This document shows positions 1 through 7,440 of a stretch of DNA of 20,213 nucleotides, in pieces. Every line of letters starts with the position of its first letter. Position 1 is the first letter of the stretch. The DNA comes from Collinsella sp. (GTDB taxonomy: Bacteria > Actinomycetota > Coriobacteriia > Coriobacteriales > Coriobacteriaceae), in NCBI GenBank assembly GCA_019424965.1, contig JAHYYL010000037.1, positions 1,547-21,759 of the forward strand, read 5' to 3'. The position numbers and the translations under genes are program-made. A model generated the notes under the pieces. That model searched no databases. It worked only from the letters and a program-made list of their open reading frames with translations, and was not told where the DNA came from.

Positions 1-517
1 TGTTGAGCTGACGGGCGCCGGCCGCGTGCCGCTCGCCGAGTTCGTGCGGATGGGTTACGTGCGCGACGTGATCGAGCACATCGTGGTCGTTAAACACGAT
101 TACAGTGCGAGCTACGAGGCCGTGCGCAAGGCCGCGACCGACTTCCCCTCGTTGAACGTCACCGCCGCCTGGTGGAACAACACTTGGCACGTCACCGTGG
201 GCGCCCGCCCGCTGCGCGCGACCCTGCTGCAGGGCGTGGCGTGCGGCCTTACCAACGAGCAGCCTTCCGAGGACGAGCTTCGCGCCCTTGCTGCATCCGT
301 GCGTGCCCTGAGCTACGGAACCAACCTGTGGGGCTCGGCCGACTACCGCCGCCGCATCTCGGCCCCGCTCGCCATCCAGGCCGTGCGCCGTGCCGCCGGC
401 ATCGAGCTTTCTGCCGCGCTTGCCCGCGAGCTCGAGACCGTGCAGATCCCCAAGTTCGCCACGGACGAGTATTCCTGCCGCCGCGTGCCCGGCGTCGATT
501 CTAGCGAGGTGCGCTAA
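1..517 (+). CDS. FAD-binding subunit of a xanthine dehydrogenase-family molybdenum hydroxylase, C-terminal part
   Basis: The frame is open from base 2, so this is the 3' part of a gene entering from the left; the GTG at 26 is internal. About 171 residues remain. They resemble the C-terminal end of CoxM/XdhB/YgfM-type flavoproteins, which pass electrons from the 2Fe-2S centres to FAD and then to NAD or another acceptor in the cytoplasm. Seen directly: an alternating alpha/beta stretch with a WHVTVGARP segment and a helical tail (SAPLAIQAVRRAAG), as expected of the CO-dehydrogenase flavoprotein C-terminal domain. The FAD-binding N-terminal domain is outside the window. The stop TAA overlaps the next ATG by one base (TAATG), implying translational coupling with the Fe-S/Mo subunit. 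That neighbour is the main support for the assignment. Confidence 0.82.
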   Translation, partial: VELTGAGRVPLAEFVRMGYVRDVIEHIVVVKHDYSASYEAVRKAATDFPSLNVTAAWWNNTWHVTVGARPLRATLLQGVACGLTNEQPSEDELRALAASVRALSYGTNLWGSADYRRRISAPLAIQAVRRAAGIELSAALARELETVQIPKFATDEYSCRRVPGVDSSEVR

Positions 518-3348
518 TGGCTGCCAAACTCATCGATCTTTCCTTTACGCTCAACGGTCGCAAGGTCAAGGTTCAGATTGCCCCCGATACCATGCTCTTT
601 TCGCTTTTGCGTGAGCAGGGTTGCGCGTCGGTGCGCTGCGCCTGCGAGACCACCAACTGCGGCCTGTGCACGGTGTGGCTCGACGGCGACCCGGTGCTGA
701 GCTGCTCGGTTCCCGCCGCGCGCGTCGAGGGCCGCTCCATCACCACGCTCGAGGGCCTCAAGGCCGAGTCCGAGGCGCTGGCCCGTGCGATGGCTGCCGA
801 AGGCGCCGAGCAGTGCGGTTTTTGCGCCCCCGGCCTCATCATGAACGTACTGGCGCTTGCCTGCGCCGCCAAGGAGGACCCGAGCCTCGTCGCCACGCGC
901 GAGGAGCTCTCGCGCCAGCTCGCCGGCAACCTCTGCCGTTGCAGCGGCTACGAGAGCCAGCTGCGCGCCATTGTCCGCTTCCTCAACGAGTCCGGCGTGC
1001 AGGTGGGCTTTGAGATGCCCGAACTGCCGGTCAACGACACCAGCTGCGACGGTGTCTCGTACAAGCAGATCACCCATAAGCAGCCCAAGAAGGACTCGAA
1101 GGCGCTGCTCGAGGGCCGTCCCGTCTACACGGGCGATATGGTGCCCGCCGGGGCCCTGATCGTCAAACTCAAGCGCAGCCCCTATGCCCGCGCCAAGATC
1201 CGCTCCATCGATACGTCGCGCGCCCTGAAGGTGCCCGGCGTCGTGGGCGTCTACACTTACGAGGACGTGCCCAAGCGCCGCTTTACTATCGCCGGTCAGA
1301 GCTATCCGCAGCCGAGTCCCTACGACCGCCTGATTCTCGAGAACCTTGTTCGCTACCAAAACGAGGAGGTGGCGATCGTTGCCGCCGAAACCGAGGAGGC
1401 CGCCGACAAGGCGCTCAAGCTCATCAAGGTCGACTATGAGGTGCTCGAGCCCCTGCTCGACTTTACCCAGGCACTCGATAACGATATCGTGGTCCACCCC
1501 GAGGGCGACGTGACCTTTATGTTCCCGCAGGGCGGCGACGTTCCGCGCAACCTGGTGTGCAGCGGCACGAGCGACTTTGGCGACCTTGACGAGGCCTTCG
1601 CCCAGAGCGACATCGTCTTTGAGCGCACTTACACCAGCCAGGCCACGCAGACCGCGCCCATGGAGACCTTCCGTGCCTTCGCGACGACTGACGCATTCGG
1701 ACGCATCTCGGTGACCACCTCTACGCAGGTGCCCTTCCACGTGCGCCGCATGGTCGCGCAGTCGCTCGACATTCCGCAGTCGCAGGTGCAGGTCATTAAG
1801 CCGCGCATCGGCGGTGGCTTTGGCTCCAAGCAGACGGGCTGCTGCGAGATCTTCGTTGCGTTTGTGACGCAGCAGACCGGCCGTCCGAGCTACTGCTGCT
1901 ACACCCGCGAGGAGACCATCACCGCGGGCAACTCGCGCCACCAGATGCAGATGACCGTTAAGCTGGGCGCCATGAACGACGGCACCATTACGGCCATCGA
2001 TCTGCACACGCTGTCCAACGCCGGCGCGTACGGCGAGCACGCTACCACGACGATCGGCCTTTCGGGCCACAAGAGCCTGCCCATCTACAACCACGTGAAG
2101 GCGAGCCGCTTTAGCTGGGACGCCGTCTACACCAACACCAACCGCGGCGGCGCGTATCGCGGCTACGGTGCCACCCAGGGCCAGTTTGCCGTGGAGAGCG
2201 CCGTCAACGAGCTTGCCGACATGCTGCACATGGACCCCGCCGACCTGCGCCTTAAGAACATCGTGCGCGAGGGCGAGATCATGCCGCAGTACTACAACGA
2301 GAAGCTCAACGCCTGCGCGCTCGACCGCTGCCTGCTGCGCGCGATGGACATGATCGGTTGGCGCGACAAGCCGCTGGCCGTCGACCTGGGCGACCGTGTG
2401 CGTGCTCTGGGCTGTGCGCTCACCATGCAGGGCTCTGGCATTTCCAACGTGGATATCGCCGGTATCGACATGCGCCTGGAAGAGGACGGCTTCATTACCA
2501 TCGGCACCGGCGCCACCGATAACGGCATGGGCGTCGACACGATCCTGGCGCAGATTGCCGCCGAGGAGCTGGGCGTGGAGAGCTCGCTTATCGTGGTGCG
2601 CGGTGTGGACACCGACGTGTCGCCGTTCGACGCCGGCTCGTACGCGAGCTCGGGTACGTACGTGACGGGCCTTGCCGCTAAGAACGCCGCGACCGAGCTG
2701 CGCGAGAAGATTTGCGTCAAGGCCGCCCAGATGTGGGACGTGGACGCCGCCGACGTGGTCTTCGACGGCCAGTACGTGCGTCTGTCCGACGAGCGCGCCG
2801 CGCGCGAGCAGAACCGCTACCTCACGCTGCGCGACTTTGCCAACCTGTGCGTCAAGAACATCGCGGGTGGCGACGCGCTCACCTCGCATGCTTCTGCCTG
2901 CCTGCCCGTTTCGCCTCCGCCGTTTATGGCCGGCATTGCCGAGGTCGAGGTCGACAAGGCCACCGGCAAGGTGACCGTGGTGGATTACGCGGCAGCCGTC
3001 GACTGCGGCACCGTGATCAATGAGGCGCTCGCGCGCGTCCAGGCCGAGGGCGGCATTGCCCAGGGCATCGGCCACGCGCTCTACGAGATCGTCGAGCACG
3101 ATGAACGCGGCCGTCTGCGCACCGGCAACTTTATGAGCTACAAGCTGCCCACGCGCTTGGATATCGGCAGCATTCGCGTGGCCTTTGAGCCGAGCTACGA
3201 GCCGACGGGCCCGTTTGGCGCCAAGTCGATCGGCGAGGTCGTCATCAACACGCCGCTCGCCGCCGTGGCCTCGGCCGTGGCGCACGCCACCGGCCATCAG
3301 GTTCGCTCACTGCCCATCACGCCCGAGAAAGCGCTGCTGGGGGAGTAG
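517..3348 (+). CDS. Molybdenum hydroxylase, fused 2Fe-2S and Mo-cofactor subunit (XdhD/YgfN-type)
   Basis: 943 residues. The N-terminal third carries two 2Fe-2S clusters: plant-type ligands C43, C48, C51 and C63, then C100, C103, C140 and C142 (QCGFC and NLCRC motifs). From about residue 185 comes the aldehyde oxidase/xanthine dehydrogenase hammerhead domain, then the Mo-pterin domains with GGGFGSK at 432-438, GGAYRGYG near 543-550, and the expected catalytic glutamate E907 in KSIGE. The family hydroxylates purines or other N-heterocycles with water as oxygen donor. Electrons leave through the FAD subunit encoded just upstream. Size and Fe-S/Mo fusion with a separate FAD subunit match E. coli XdhD/YgfN plus YgfM, a layout common in anaerobes and often selenium-dependent. 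The substrate cannot be read from sequence. Start chosen at the ATG overlapping the upstream stop, with GAGGT about six bases upstream. Confidence 0.9.
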   Translation: MAAKLIDLSFTLNGRKVKVQIAPDTMLFSLLREQGCASVRCACETTNCGLCTVWLDGDPVLSCSVPAARVEGRSITTLEGLKAESEALARAMAAEGAEQCGFCAPGLIMNVLALACAAKEDPSLVATREELSRQLAGNLCRCSGYESQLRAIVRFLNESGVQVGFEMPELPVNDTSCDGVSYKQITHKQPKKDSKALLEGRPVYTGDMVPAGALIVKLKRSPYARAKIRSIDTSRALKVPGVVGVYTYEDVPKRRFTIAGQSYPQPSPYDRLILENLVRYQNEEVAIVAAETEEAADKALKLIKVDYEVLEPLLDFTQALDNDIVVHPEGDVTFMFPQGGDVPRNLVCSGTSDFGDLDEAFAQSDIVFERTYTSQATQTAPMETFRAFATTDAFGRISVTTSTQVPFHVRRMVAQSLDIPQSQVQVIKPRIGGGFGSKQTGCCEIFVAFVTQQTGRPSYCCYTREETITAGNSRHQMQMTVKLGAMNDGTITAIDLHTLSNAGAYGEHATTTIGLSGHKSLPIYNHVKASRFSWDAVYTNTNRGGAYRGYGATQGQFAVESAVNELADMLHMDPADLRLKNIVREGEIMPQYYNEKLNACALDRCLLRAMDMIGWRDKPLAVDLGDRVRALGCALTMQGSGISNVDIAGIDMRLEEDGFITIGTGATDNGMGVDTILAQIAAEELGVESSLIVVRGVDTDVSPFDAGSYASSGTYVTGLAAKNAATELREKICVKAAQMWDVDAADVVFDGQYVRLSDERAAREQNRYLTLRDFANLCVKNIAGGDALTSHASACLPVSPPPFMAGIAEVEVDKATGKVTVVDYAAAVDCGTVINEALARVQAEGGIAQGIGHALYEIVEHDERGRLRTGNFMSYKLPTRLDIGSIRVAFEPSYEPTGPFGAKSIGEVVINTPLAAVASAVAHATGHQVRSLPITPEKALLGE

Positions 3349-3372
3349 CGGGTTAGCGAACAAGTCGTAGTT

Positions 3373-3402
3373 GGCGGGACGGGACAACTCGTCCCGCCTT
3401 TT
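3373..3402 (+). terminator. Rho-independent terminator after the molybdenum hydroxylase operon
   Basis: GGCGGGAC (3373-3380) pairs with GTCCCGCC (3391-3398), followed by TTTT. It lies 25 bases after the stop codon, closing the operon before the tRNA promoter. A second pairing inside the same sequence (GGGAC 3381-3385 with GTCCC 3391-3395) is an alternative. Confidence 0.75.
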
Positions 3403-3460
3403 GCACTCGTGGTGAGGTCGTGAGCCTGTAAAACGTGTGCGTGCGCTTGCCGTTCGTATC

Positions 3461-3469
3461 TGCTATCAT
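3461..3469 (+). promoter_or_regulatory. Extended -10 promoter for tRNA-Leu
   Basis: TGCTATCAT is an extended -10 element (TGn plus TATCAT). It places the start of transcription about ten bases before the tRNA 5' end at 3489. No good -35 box lies at the right distance, which is typical of extended -10 promoters. Confidence 0.5.
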
Positions 3470-3488
3470 TCGTAGTCTGTGCGTTCAT

Positions 3489-3572
3489 GCGGGCGTGGCG
3501 GAATTGGTAGACGCGCCAGATTTAGGTTCTGGTGGGATTCCCGTGAAGGTTCGAGTCCTTTCGCCCGCACCA
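3489..3572 (+). tRNA. tRNA-Leu, anticodon UAG
   Basis: 84 nt including an encoded CCA (3570-3572). Acceptor arms GCGGGCG (3489-3495) and CGCCCGC (3562-3568) pair fully. The anticodon stem CCAGA/TCTGG encloses the loop TTTAGGT, with anticodon TAG at 3523-3525, reading CUN leucine codons. A long variable arm (class II tRNA, as expected for Leu) and a TTCGAGT T-loop are present. It is probably transcribed alone from the extended -10 promoter just upstream. Confidence 0.97.
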
Positions 3573-3580
3573 TCGCACCT

Positions 3581-3608
3581 GCGTCGGCTTCGGCCGTCGC
3601 GACTCTTT
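3581..3608 (+). terminator. UUCG hairpin downstream of tRNA-Leu, weak terminator
   Basis: GCG-T-CGGC (3581-3588) and GCCG-T-CGC (3593-3600) close a TTCG tetraloop, with a T-T mismatch. It begins 8 bases after the tRNA CCA. The following tract (GACTCTTTG) has only a short T run, so it may work as a processing or weak termination signal before tig. Confidence 0.4.
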
Positions 3609-3663
3609 GTTGCATAAAGGTACCAGCACCTCAGATAAGCTGGGCAGTATGAGGAGGAACGTG

Positions 3664-4962
3664 TTGAACATCACCGCTTCTGACGTCAAGGACGCCAAGC
3701 TCACCGCTACGGTCACCATCCCGGCCGCCGACGTCGACGCCGCGATCAAGAAGGCCTACAAGGACACCGCCAAGAAGTACCGCTTCCCGGGCTTCCGTGC
3801 CGGCAAGGCTCCCCGTCCGGTCATCGACTCCGCTCTTGGCGCCGAGGCTACCCTCGCTCAGGCCACCAACGACCTGATCGCCGCCAACGAGCCCGCCGTC
3901 CTCAACGAGCTGGACATCGTCCCCACCAAGAACGGTGACTACAAGGACCTCGACCTCGCTAAGGATCACGAGGACTACACCTACACCGTCGAGTTCTCCC
4001 TGCGTCCCGCCGCTGAGCTCTCCTCCTTCGACGCTGTCGAGATCGAGATGCCCCCTGCGGAGGTCACCGAGTCCGAGATCAACAACCAGGTCGAGATGCT
4101 CCTCAACTACCGTACCACCTTCGAGGACGTTGAGGGTCGCGCCGTCGAGGCCGAGGACTACGTCACCGTCGACCTCAAGGCTGTCGAGAACGCCGACAAC
4201 TTCGCTGCTGAGGGCCGCATGCTCATCGCCGGTAGCGACAGCAACCCCGCCGAGTTCAACGAGGCCCTGATCGGCGCTAACGTCGACGACGTCAAGACCG
4301 TGGCCTGGACCGACGAGGTCGAGGAGGGCGAGGAGGCCGAGACCCACACCGTCGAGGTCACCGTCAAGGGCATCAAGGTCCGCAACACCCCCGAGCTCAC
4401 CGACGAGCTCGTCAAGTCCGACTTTGGCTTTGACAGCATCGAGGCCATGCGCGACGCCATCAAGATCGAGATCGAGCAGGACAAGGCTTCCCGCCTCCCG
4501 GCCGAGAAGGAGAACCGTTGCGTCTCCGCTCTCGCCGAGCGCCTGCAGCTCGACGAGATGGACGCCGACTACGAGCAGTCCGTCTTTGAGGAGCTTGGCC
4601 AGAACTTCCTGTCCAACCTCGCTGCCCGTGGCATGACGCTCGACACCTGGCTGCCCGCTTCCGGCCTGACCATGGAGCAGTTCATCGGCGACCTGCACAA
4701 GCAGGCCAACGACGTTGCCCGTGAGTCCCTGGCTCTCGACGCCCTCGCCCGTGAGCTCAAGATCGAGGTCACCGAGGACGACATCAACGCCGAGTTCGAG
4801 AAGGCCGGCGTCAAGGACGTCGAGGCTTCCAAGGCCGAGTTCATCGCCGATGGCCGCATGCCTGCCGTCCGTGAGTCCATCCGTCGCTCCAAGGCCGTCG
4901 ATCACCTGGTCGAGAACGCCAAGGTGACCGAGGTCGACGAGACCGCCAAGGACGCCGAGTAA
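3664..4962 (+). CDS. tig: Trigger factor, ribosome-associated chaperone and peptidyl-prolyl isomerase
   Basis: 432 residues from the chosen TTG, matching the usual trigger factor length. The N-terminal domain carries the ribosome-docking signature GFRAGKAPRP. A central FKBP-type PPIase domain lies around residues 150-240 (the DYVTVDL and GxxxGxNVDDVK-like segments), followed by the long helical C-terminal chaperone arms. It binds nascent chains at the ribosome exit tunnel. AGGAGG at 3652-3657 is three bases from a GTG (3661) and six from a TTG (3664). The spacing and a family-like start (MNITAS) favour TTG; GTG is the alternative. An upstream TTG at 3607 is too early. Codon use is extremely biased to GTC, GAC, CTC and GAG, as for highly expressed genes. 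Its position before clpP-clpX is the common bacterial arrangement. Confidence 0.95.
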   Translation: MNITASDVKDAKLTATVTIPAADVDAAIKKAYKDTAKKYRFPGFRAGKAPRPVIDSALGAEATLAQATNDLIAANEPAVLNELDIVPTKNGDYKDLDLAKDHEDYTYTVEFSLRPAAELSSFDAVEIEMPPAEVTESEINNQVEMLLNYRTTFEDVEGRAVEAEDYVTVDLKAVENADNFAAEGRMLIAGSDSNPAEFNEALIGANVDDVKTVAWTDEVEEGEEAETHTVEVTVKGIKVRNTPELTDELVKSDFGFDSIEAMRDAIKIEIEQDKASRLPAEKENRCVSALAERLQLDEMDADYEQSVFEELGQNFLSNLAARGMTLDTWLPASGLTMEQFIGDLHKQANDVARESLALDALARELKIEVTEDDINAEFEKAGVKDVEASKAEFIADGRMPAVRESIRRSKAVDHLVENAKVTEVDETAKDAE

Positions 4963-5038
4963 TTCTCGCCACCTTGCCCACGAGCGCTTGCGTGCGCCCG
5001 TGATGGGGTAAAGTTATAAGCCGGTTATCCGGTTGCTT

Positions 5039-5085
5039 CGTACGGTGCCAGCCAATGCATAGCATGCGGGCACCGTACGTTTGTC
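5039..5085 (+). terminator. Nested hairpin between tig and clpP, terminator or regulatory stem
   Basis: An 11-bp perfect stem, CGTACGGTGCC (5039-5049) with GGCACCGTACG (5069-5079), encloses a 19-nt loop that contains an inner GCAT-AGC-ATGC hairpin. The sequence after it (TTTGTCT) is a poor but possible termination tract. It lies 77 bases after the tig stop and about 45 before the clpP start, so it could reduce read-through or act in the clpP leader. Confidence 0.45.
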
Positions 5086-5124
5086 TAGAACCACTATTGG
5101 TCCGTAAGAGAAATGGAGATGCGT

Positions 5125-5745
5125 ATGATCGCTAAGTTCGATTCCGCCCTCGTGCCATACGTTATCGAGCAGACGCCGCACGGCGAGCGCAGCTACGATA
5201 TCTATTCGCGCCTGCTCAACGACCGCATTATCTTCTTGGGCGAGGAGATCAACTCCGTCAGCGCCAACCTGGTCGTTGCCCAGCTGCTGCATCTTGAGAG
5301 CCAGGATGCCGAGAAGGATATCTCGCTCTACATTAATTCGCCCGGTGGTGAGGTCTACTCCGGCCTGGCGATTCTGGACACCATGAACTTCATTAAGCCG
5401 CAGGTCTCTACCATCTGCGTCGGTATGGCCGCGTCCATGGCCGCCGTGCTGCTTTCGGCCGGCGCCAAGGGCAAGCGCTTTTGCCTGCCGCACTCCAAGG
5501 TCATGATTCACCAACCCAGCGGTGGTGCCCAGGGCCAGCAGACCGAGATCGAGATCGTGGCCGAGGAGATCAAGAAGACCCGCCGCGAGCTCAACCAGAT
5601 CCTGTCCGACGCCTCGGGTCAGCCCATCGAGAAGGTCCAGGCCGATACCGAGCGCGACAACTACCTCACGGCTGCCGAGGCCCTCGACTACGGCCTGATC
5701 GACCGTATCGTCACCTCGCGCGACCTCGCCGCGAAGGACGCCTAG
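5125..5745 (+). CDS. clpP: ATP-dependent Clp protease, proteolytic subunit ClpP
   Basis: 206 residues from the chosen ATG. The serine protease triad is visible as S104 (GMAASMAA), H129 (MIHQPSGG) and D178 (ERDNYL), each offset by seven from the E. coli mature numbering. ClpP forms a double-heptamer chamber that degrades substrates unfolded by ClpX, encoded one base downstream. Three ATGs are near the start (5113, 5119, 5125). GGAG at 5115-5118 lies six bases before 5125, and the protein then starts close to the usual family start (LVPYVIEQT), so 5125 is preferred; 5113 would add four residues. It has no extra domains. Confidence 0.96.
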   Translation: MIAKFDSALVPYVIEQTPHGERSYDIYSRLLNDRIIFLGEEINSVSANLVVAQLLHLESQDAEKDISLYINSPGGEVYSGLAILDTMNFIKPQVSTICVGMAASMAAVLLSAGAKGKRFCLPHSKVMIHQPSGGAQGQQTEIEIVAEEIKKTRRELNQILSDASGQPIEKVQADTERDNYLTAAEALDYGLIDRIVTSRDLAAKDA

Positions 5746-5746
5746 G

Positions 5747-7156
5747 ATGGCCGGTAACATGCAGGACACCTTTGACGAGAACGGCAACCCCATCCGCTGC
5801 TCCTTCTGCGGAAAAGAGCAGGGGCAGGTTCGCCGCCTTGTAAAGGGCCCCACCAACATCTTTATCTGCGACGAGTGCGTTGCCGCCTGCTCCGAGATCC
5901 TTGAGGAGTCGCTGGCTTCGGACTTTATGGACGCTGCCCGCAACGGCAAGCTGCCTGGCTTCCTCAACGACCATGGCCAGGCTGCATCCCAGCCCGCCGT
6001 GGACCCCGAGGCCGAGGGCTTTGAGCTCGAGGACGACGCCCGCCAGGTCATTACGCATATGCCGACACCGCACGAGATTTATGACGAGCTTTCGGCCTAT
6101 GTCATGGGCCAGGAGGACGCCAAGCGTGCCATGTCGGTTGCCGTGTACAACCATTACCGCCGCGTGATCGAGGGTGGCGCCGCGCTTTCGGCCTTTGACG
6201 ACGGTTTGGACTCGCAGCTCGACGATGATATGGACGAGGTGGAGCTCGCCAAGTCCAATATTTTGCTGCTCGGTCCCACCGGTACCGGTAAGACGCTGCT
6301 GGCCCAGACGCTCGCGCGCATCCTCGAGGTGCCGTTTGCTATCGCCGACGCCACCGCGCTCACCGAGGCTGGTTACGTGGGCGAGGACGTGGAGAACATC
6401 CTGCTCAAGCTTATCAATGCTGCCGATGGCGACATTGAGCGCGCTCAGGTTGGCATTATCTACGTGGACGAGATCGACAAGATCGCCCGCAAGGCCGAGA
6501 ACCTCTCCATCACCCGCGATGTCTCGGGCGAGGGCGTTCAGCAGGCATTGCTTAAGATTCTTGAGGGCACGGTGGCAAGCGTTCCGCCCACCGGCGGCCG
6601 CAAGCATCCCCAGCAGGAGCTGCTGCAGATCGACACGACCAACATCCTGTTCATCTGCGGCGGTGCCTTTGTGGGCCTGGATAAGATCATCGCCGACCGT
6701 GTTGGCAACAAGGGCGTGGGCTTTAACTCAGAGATCGCTGGCCCCACCTCGGTCGACGAGAACGACCTGCTGCGCCAGGTGCTCCCGCAGGATCTCAACG
6801 CCTTTGGTATGATCCCCGAGTTTGTGGGACGTACACCCGTCGTCACCCAGACGCAGGCGCTCGACGAGGACGACCTGGTGTCGATCCTGACCGAGCCCAA
6901 GAACGCCGTGGTGCGTCAGTACCGCAAGATGTTCCAGCTCGAGGACGTTGAGCTTGAGTTTGAGGTCGCCGCCCTGCACGAGATCGCCCGCATGGCGCTT
7001 GCCCGCAAGACCGGCGCCCGCGGTCTGCGTTCCATCTGCGAGGACGTGCTGCAGCAGACGATGTTCGACCTCCCCGGCGAGGAAGGCGTCACCAAGGTCA
7101 TCGTGACCGAAGCCTCCGTAAAGGGCGAAGAGCAGCCCCAACGCATCTACGGGTAA
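5747..7156 (+). CDS. clpX: ClpX, AAA+ unfoldase subunit of the ClpXP protease
   Basis: 469 residues, some 45-55 longer than typical ClpX (about 415-425). The N-terminal zinc-binding domain has C18, C21, C41 and C44. Walker A GPTGTGKT is at 176-183 and Walker B IIYVDEID at 237-244. The pore loop GYVGED, the ITRDVSGEGVQQ segment and the sensor-2 GARGLR are present. The extra length lies between the zinc domain and Walker A (roughly residues 80-170): a proline/alanine linker and an acidic stretch with DDGLDSQLDDDMDE. ClpX recognises and unfolds substrates and feeds them to ClpP. The stop of clpP and this ATG are separated by a single base, with AAGGA eight bases upstream inside clpP, so the two are a translationally linked operon. 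Confidence 0.96.
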   Translation: MAGNMQDTFDENGNPIRCSFCGKEQGQVRRLVKGPTNIFICDECVAACSEILEESLASDFMDAARNGKLPGFLNDHGQAASQPAVDPEAEGFELEDDARQVITHMPTPHEIYDELSAYVMGQEDAKRAMSVAVYNHYRRVIEGGAALSAFDDGLDSQLDDDMDEVELAKSNILLLGPTGTGKTLLAQTLARILEVPFAIADATALTEAGYVGEDVENILLKLINAADGDIERAQVGIIYVDEIDKIARKAENLSITRDVSGEGVQQALLKILEGTVASVPPTGGRKHPQQELLQIDTTNILFICGGAFVGLDKIIADRVGNKGVGFNSEIAGPTSVDENDLLRQVLPQDLNAFGMIPEFVGRTPVVTQTQALDEDDLVSILTEPKNAVVRQYRKMFQLEDVELEFEVAALHEIARMALARKTGARGLRSICEDVLQQTMFDLPGEEGVTKVIVTEASVKGEEQPQRIYG

Positions 7157-7177
7157 ACCTGCCAAAAACGTGCTTGC

Positions 7178-7214
7178 AAATAGCCTCCGACCATCCGCGG
7201 TCGGAGGCTATTTT
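7178..7214 (+). terminator. Rho-independent terminator after clpX
   Basis: TAGCCTCCGACC (7181-7192) pairs perfectly with GGTCGGAGGCTA (7199-7210) around a 6-nt loop, followed by TTTT. Flanking AAA and TTT extend the stem to 15 bp. It separates clpPX from valS. Confidence 0.9.
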
Positions 7215-7242
7215 ATATATACGCAAAACACCCAACTACCTG

Positions 7243-7251
7243 TGTTATTCT
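7243..7251 (+). promoter_or_regulatory. Extended -10 promoter of the valS leader
   Basis: TGTTATTCT fits TGn-TATTCT. A start near 7258 gives valS a leader of about 180 nt that contains the palindromic element at 7308-7420. No convincing -35 is visible. Confidence 0.4.
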
Positions 7252-7307
7252 GTGTGTTTGTTTAAGCCTCAGCGAAGTCATATCAGACTGAAGTAATCGA
7301 TACCTAA

Positions 7308-7420
7308 GGCGCGTCCGCCTGCTTGGTTTTCGTAGATTCCGCACGAGCCGAAGAGCACTTAATGTGCTCTTCGTGCGAGCCAGGACCTGACCGAGCGAAA
7401 ACCAAGCAGGCGGACACGCC
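7308..7420 (+). repeat. Palindromic structured element 1 in the valS leader
   Basis: An outer stem of 20 perfect base pairs (7313-7332 with 7396-7415) extends four more pairs past one mismatch (GGCG 7308-7311 with CGCC 7417-7420). Inside, CGCACG (7340-7345) pairs with CGTGCG (7372-7377), a 5-nt bulge AGCCG follows (7346-7350), then AAGAGCAC (7351-7358) pairs with GTGCTCTT (7364-7371) around the loop TTAAT. A 3' linker starts AGCCAGGAC. The same architecture recurs on the minus strand after valS with compensatory stem changes. It sits 20 bases before the valS start, so a cis-regulatory RNA is plausible, as is a mobile palindromic repeat. No T-box signature was found. Confidence 0.8.
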
Positions 7421-7440
7421 GGCGGGACAGGGAGAGATAT

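Noticed and set aside
514..3297. A 927-codon open frame on the minus strand across the molybdenum hydroxylase gene
   Set aside because: It mirrors a confirmed gene with strong third-position GC bias; such antisense frames are expected, and its low-complexity composition (V, A, G, H, R) fits no family.
3607..3663. TTG at 3607 as the start of tig
   Set aside because: It has no ribosome binding site, adds residues absent from the family, and lies upstream of the clear AGGAGG at 3652.
3631..4905. A 424-codon minus-strand frame across tig
   Set aside because: It is an artefact of the extreme codon bias of tig; the translation is repetitive in L, D, V and G.
7258..7440. T-box riboswitch upstream of valS
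   Set aside because: No T-box sequence (TGGNACCGCG-like), no specifier loop and no terminator/antiterminator pair were found; the space is occupied by the palindromic element.
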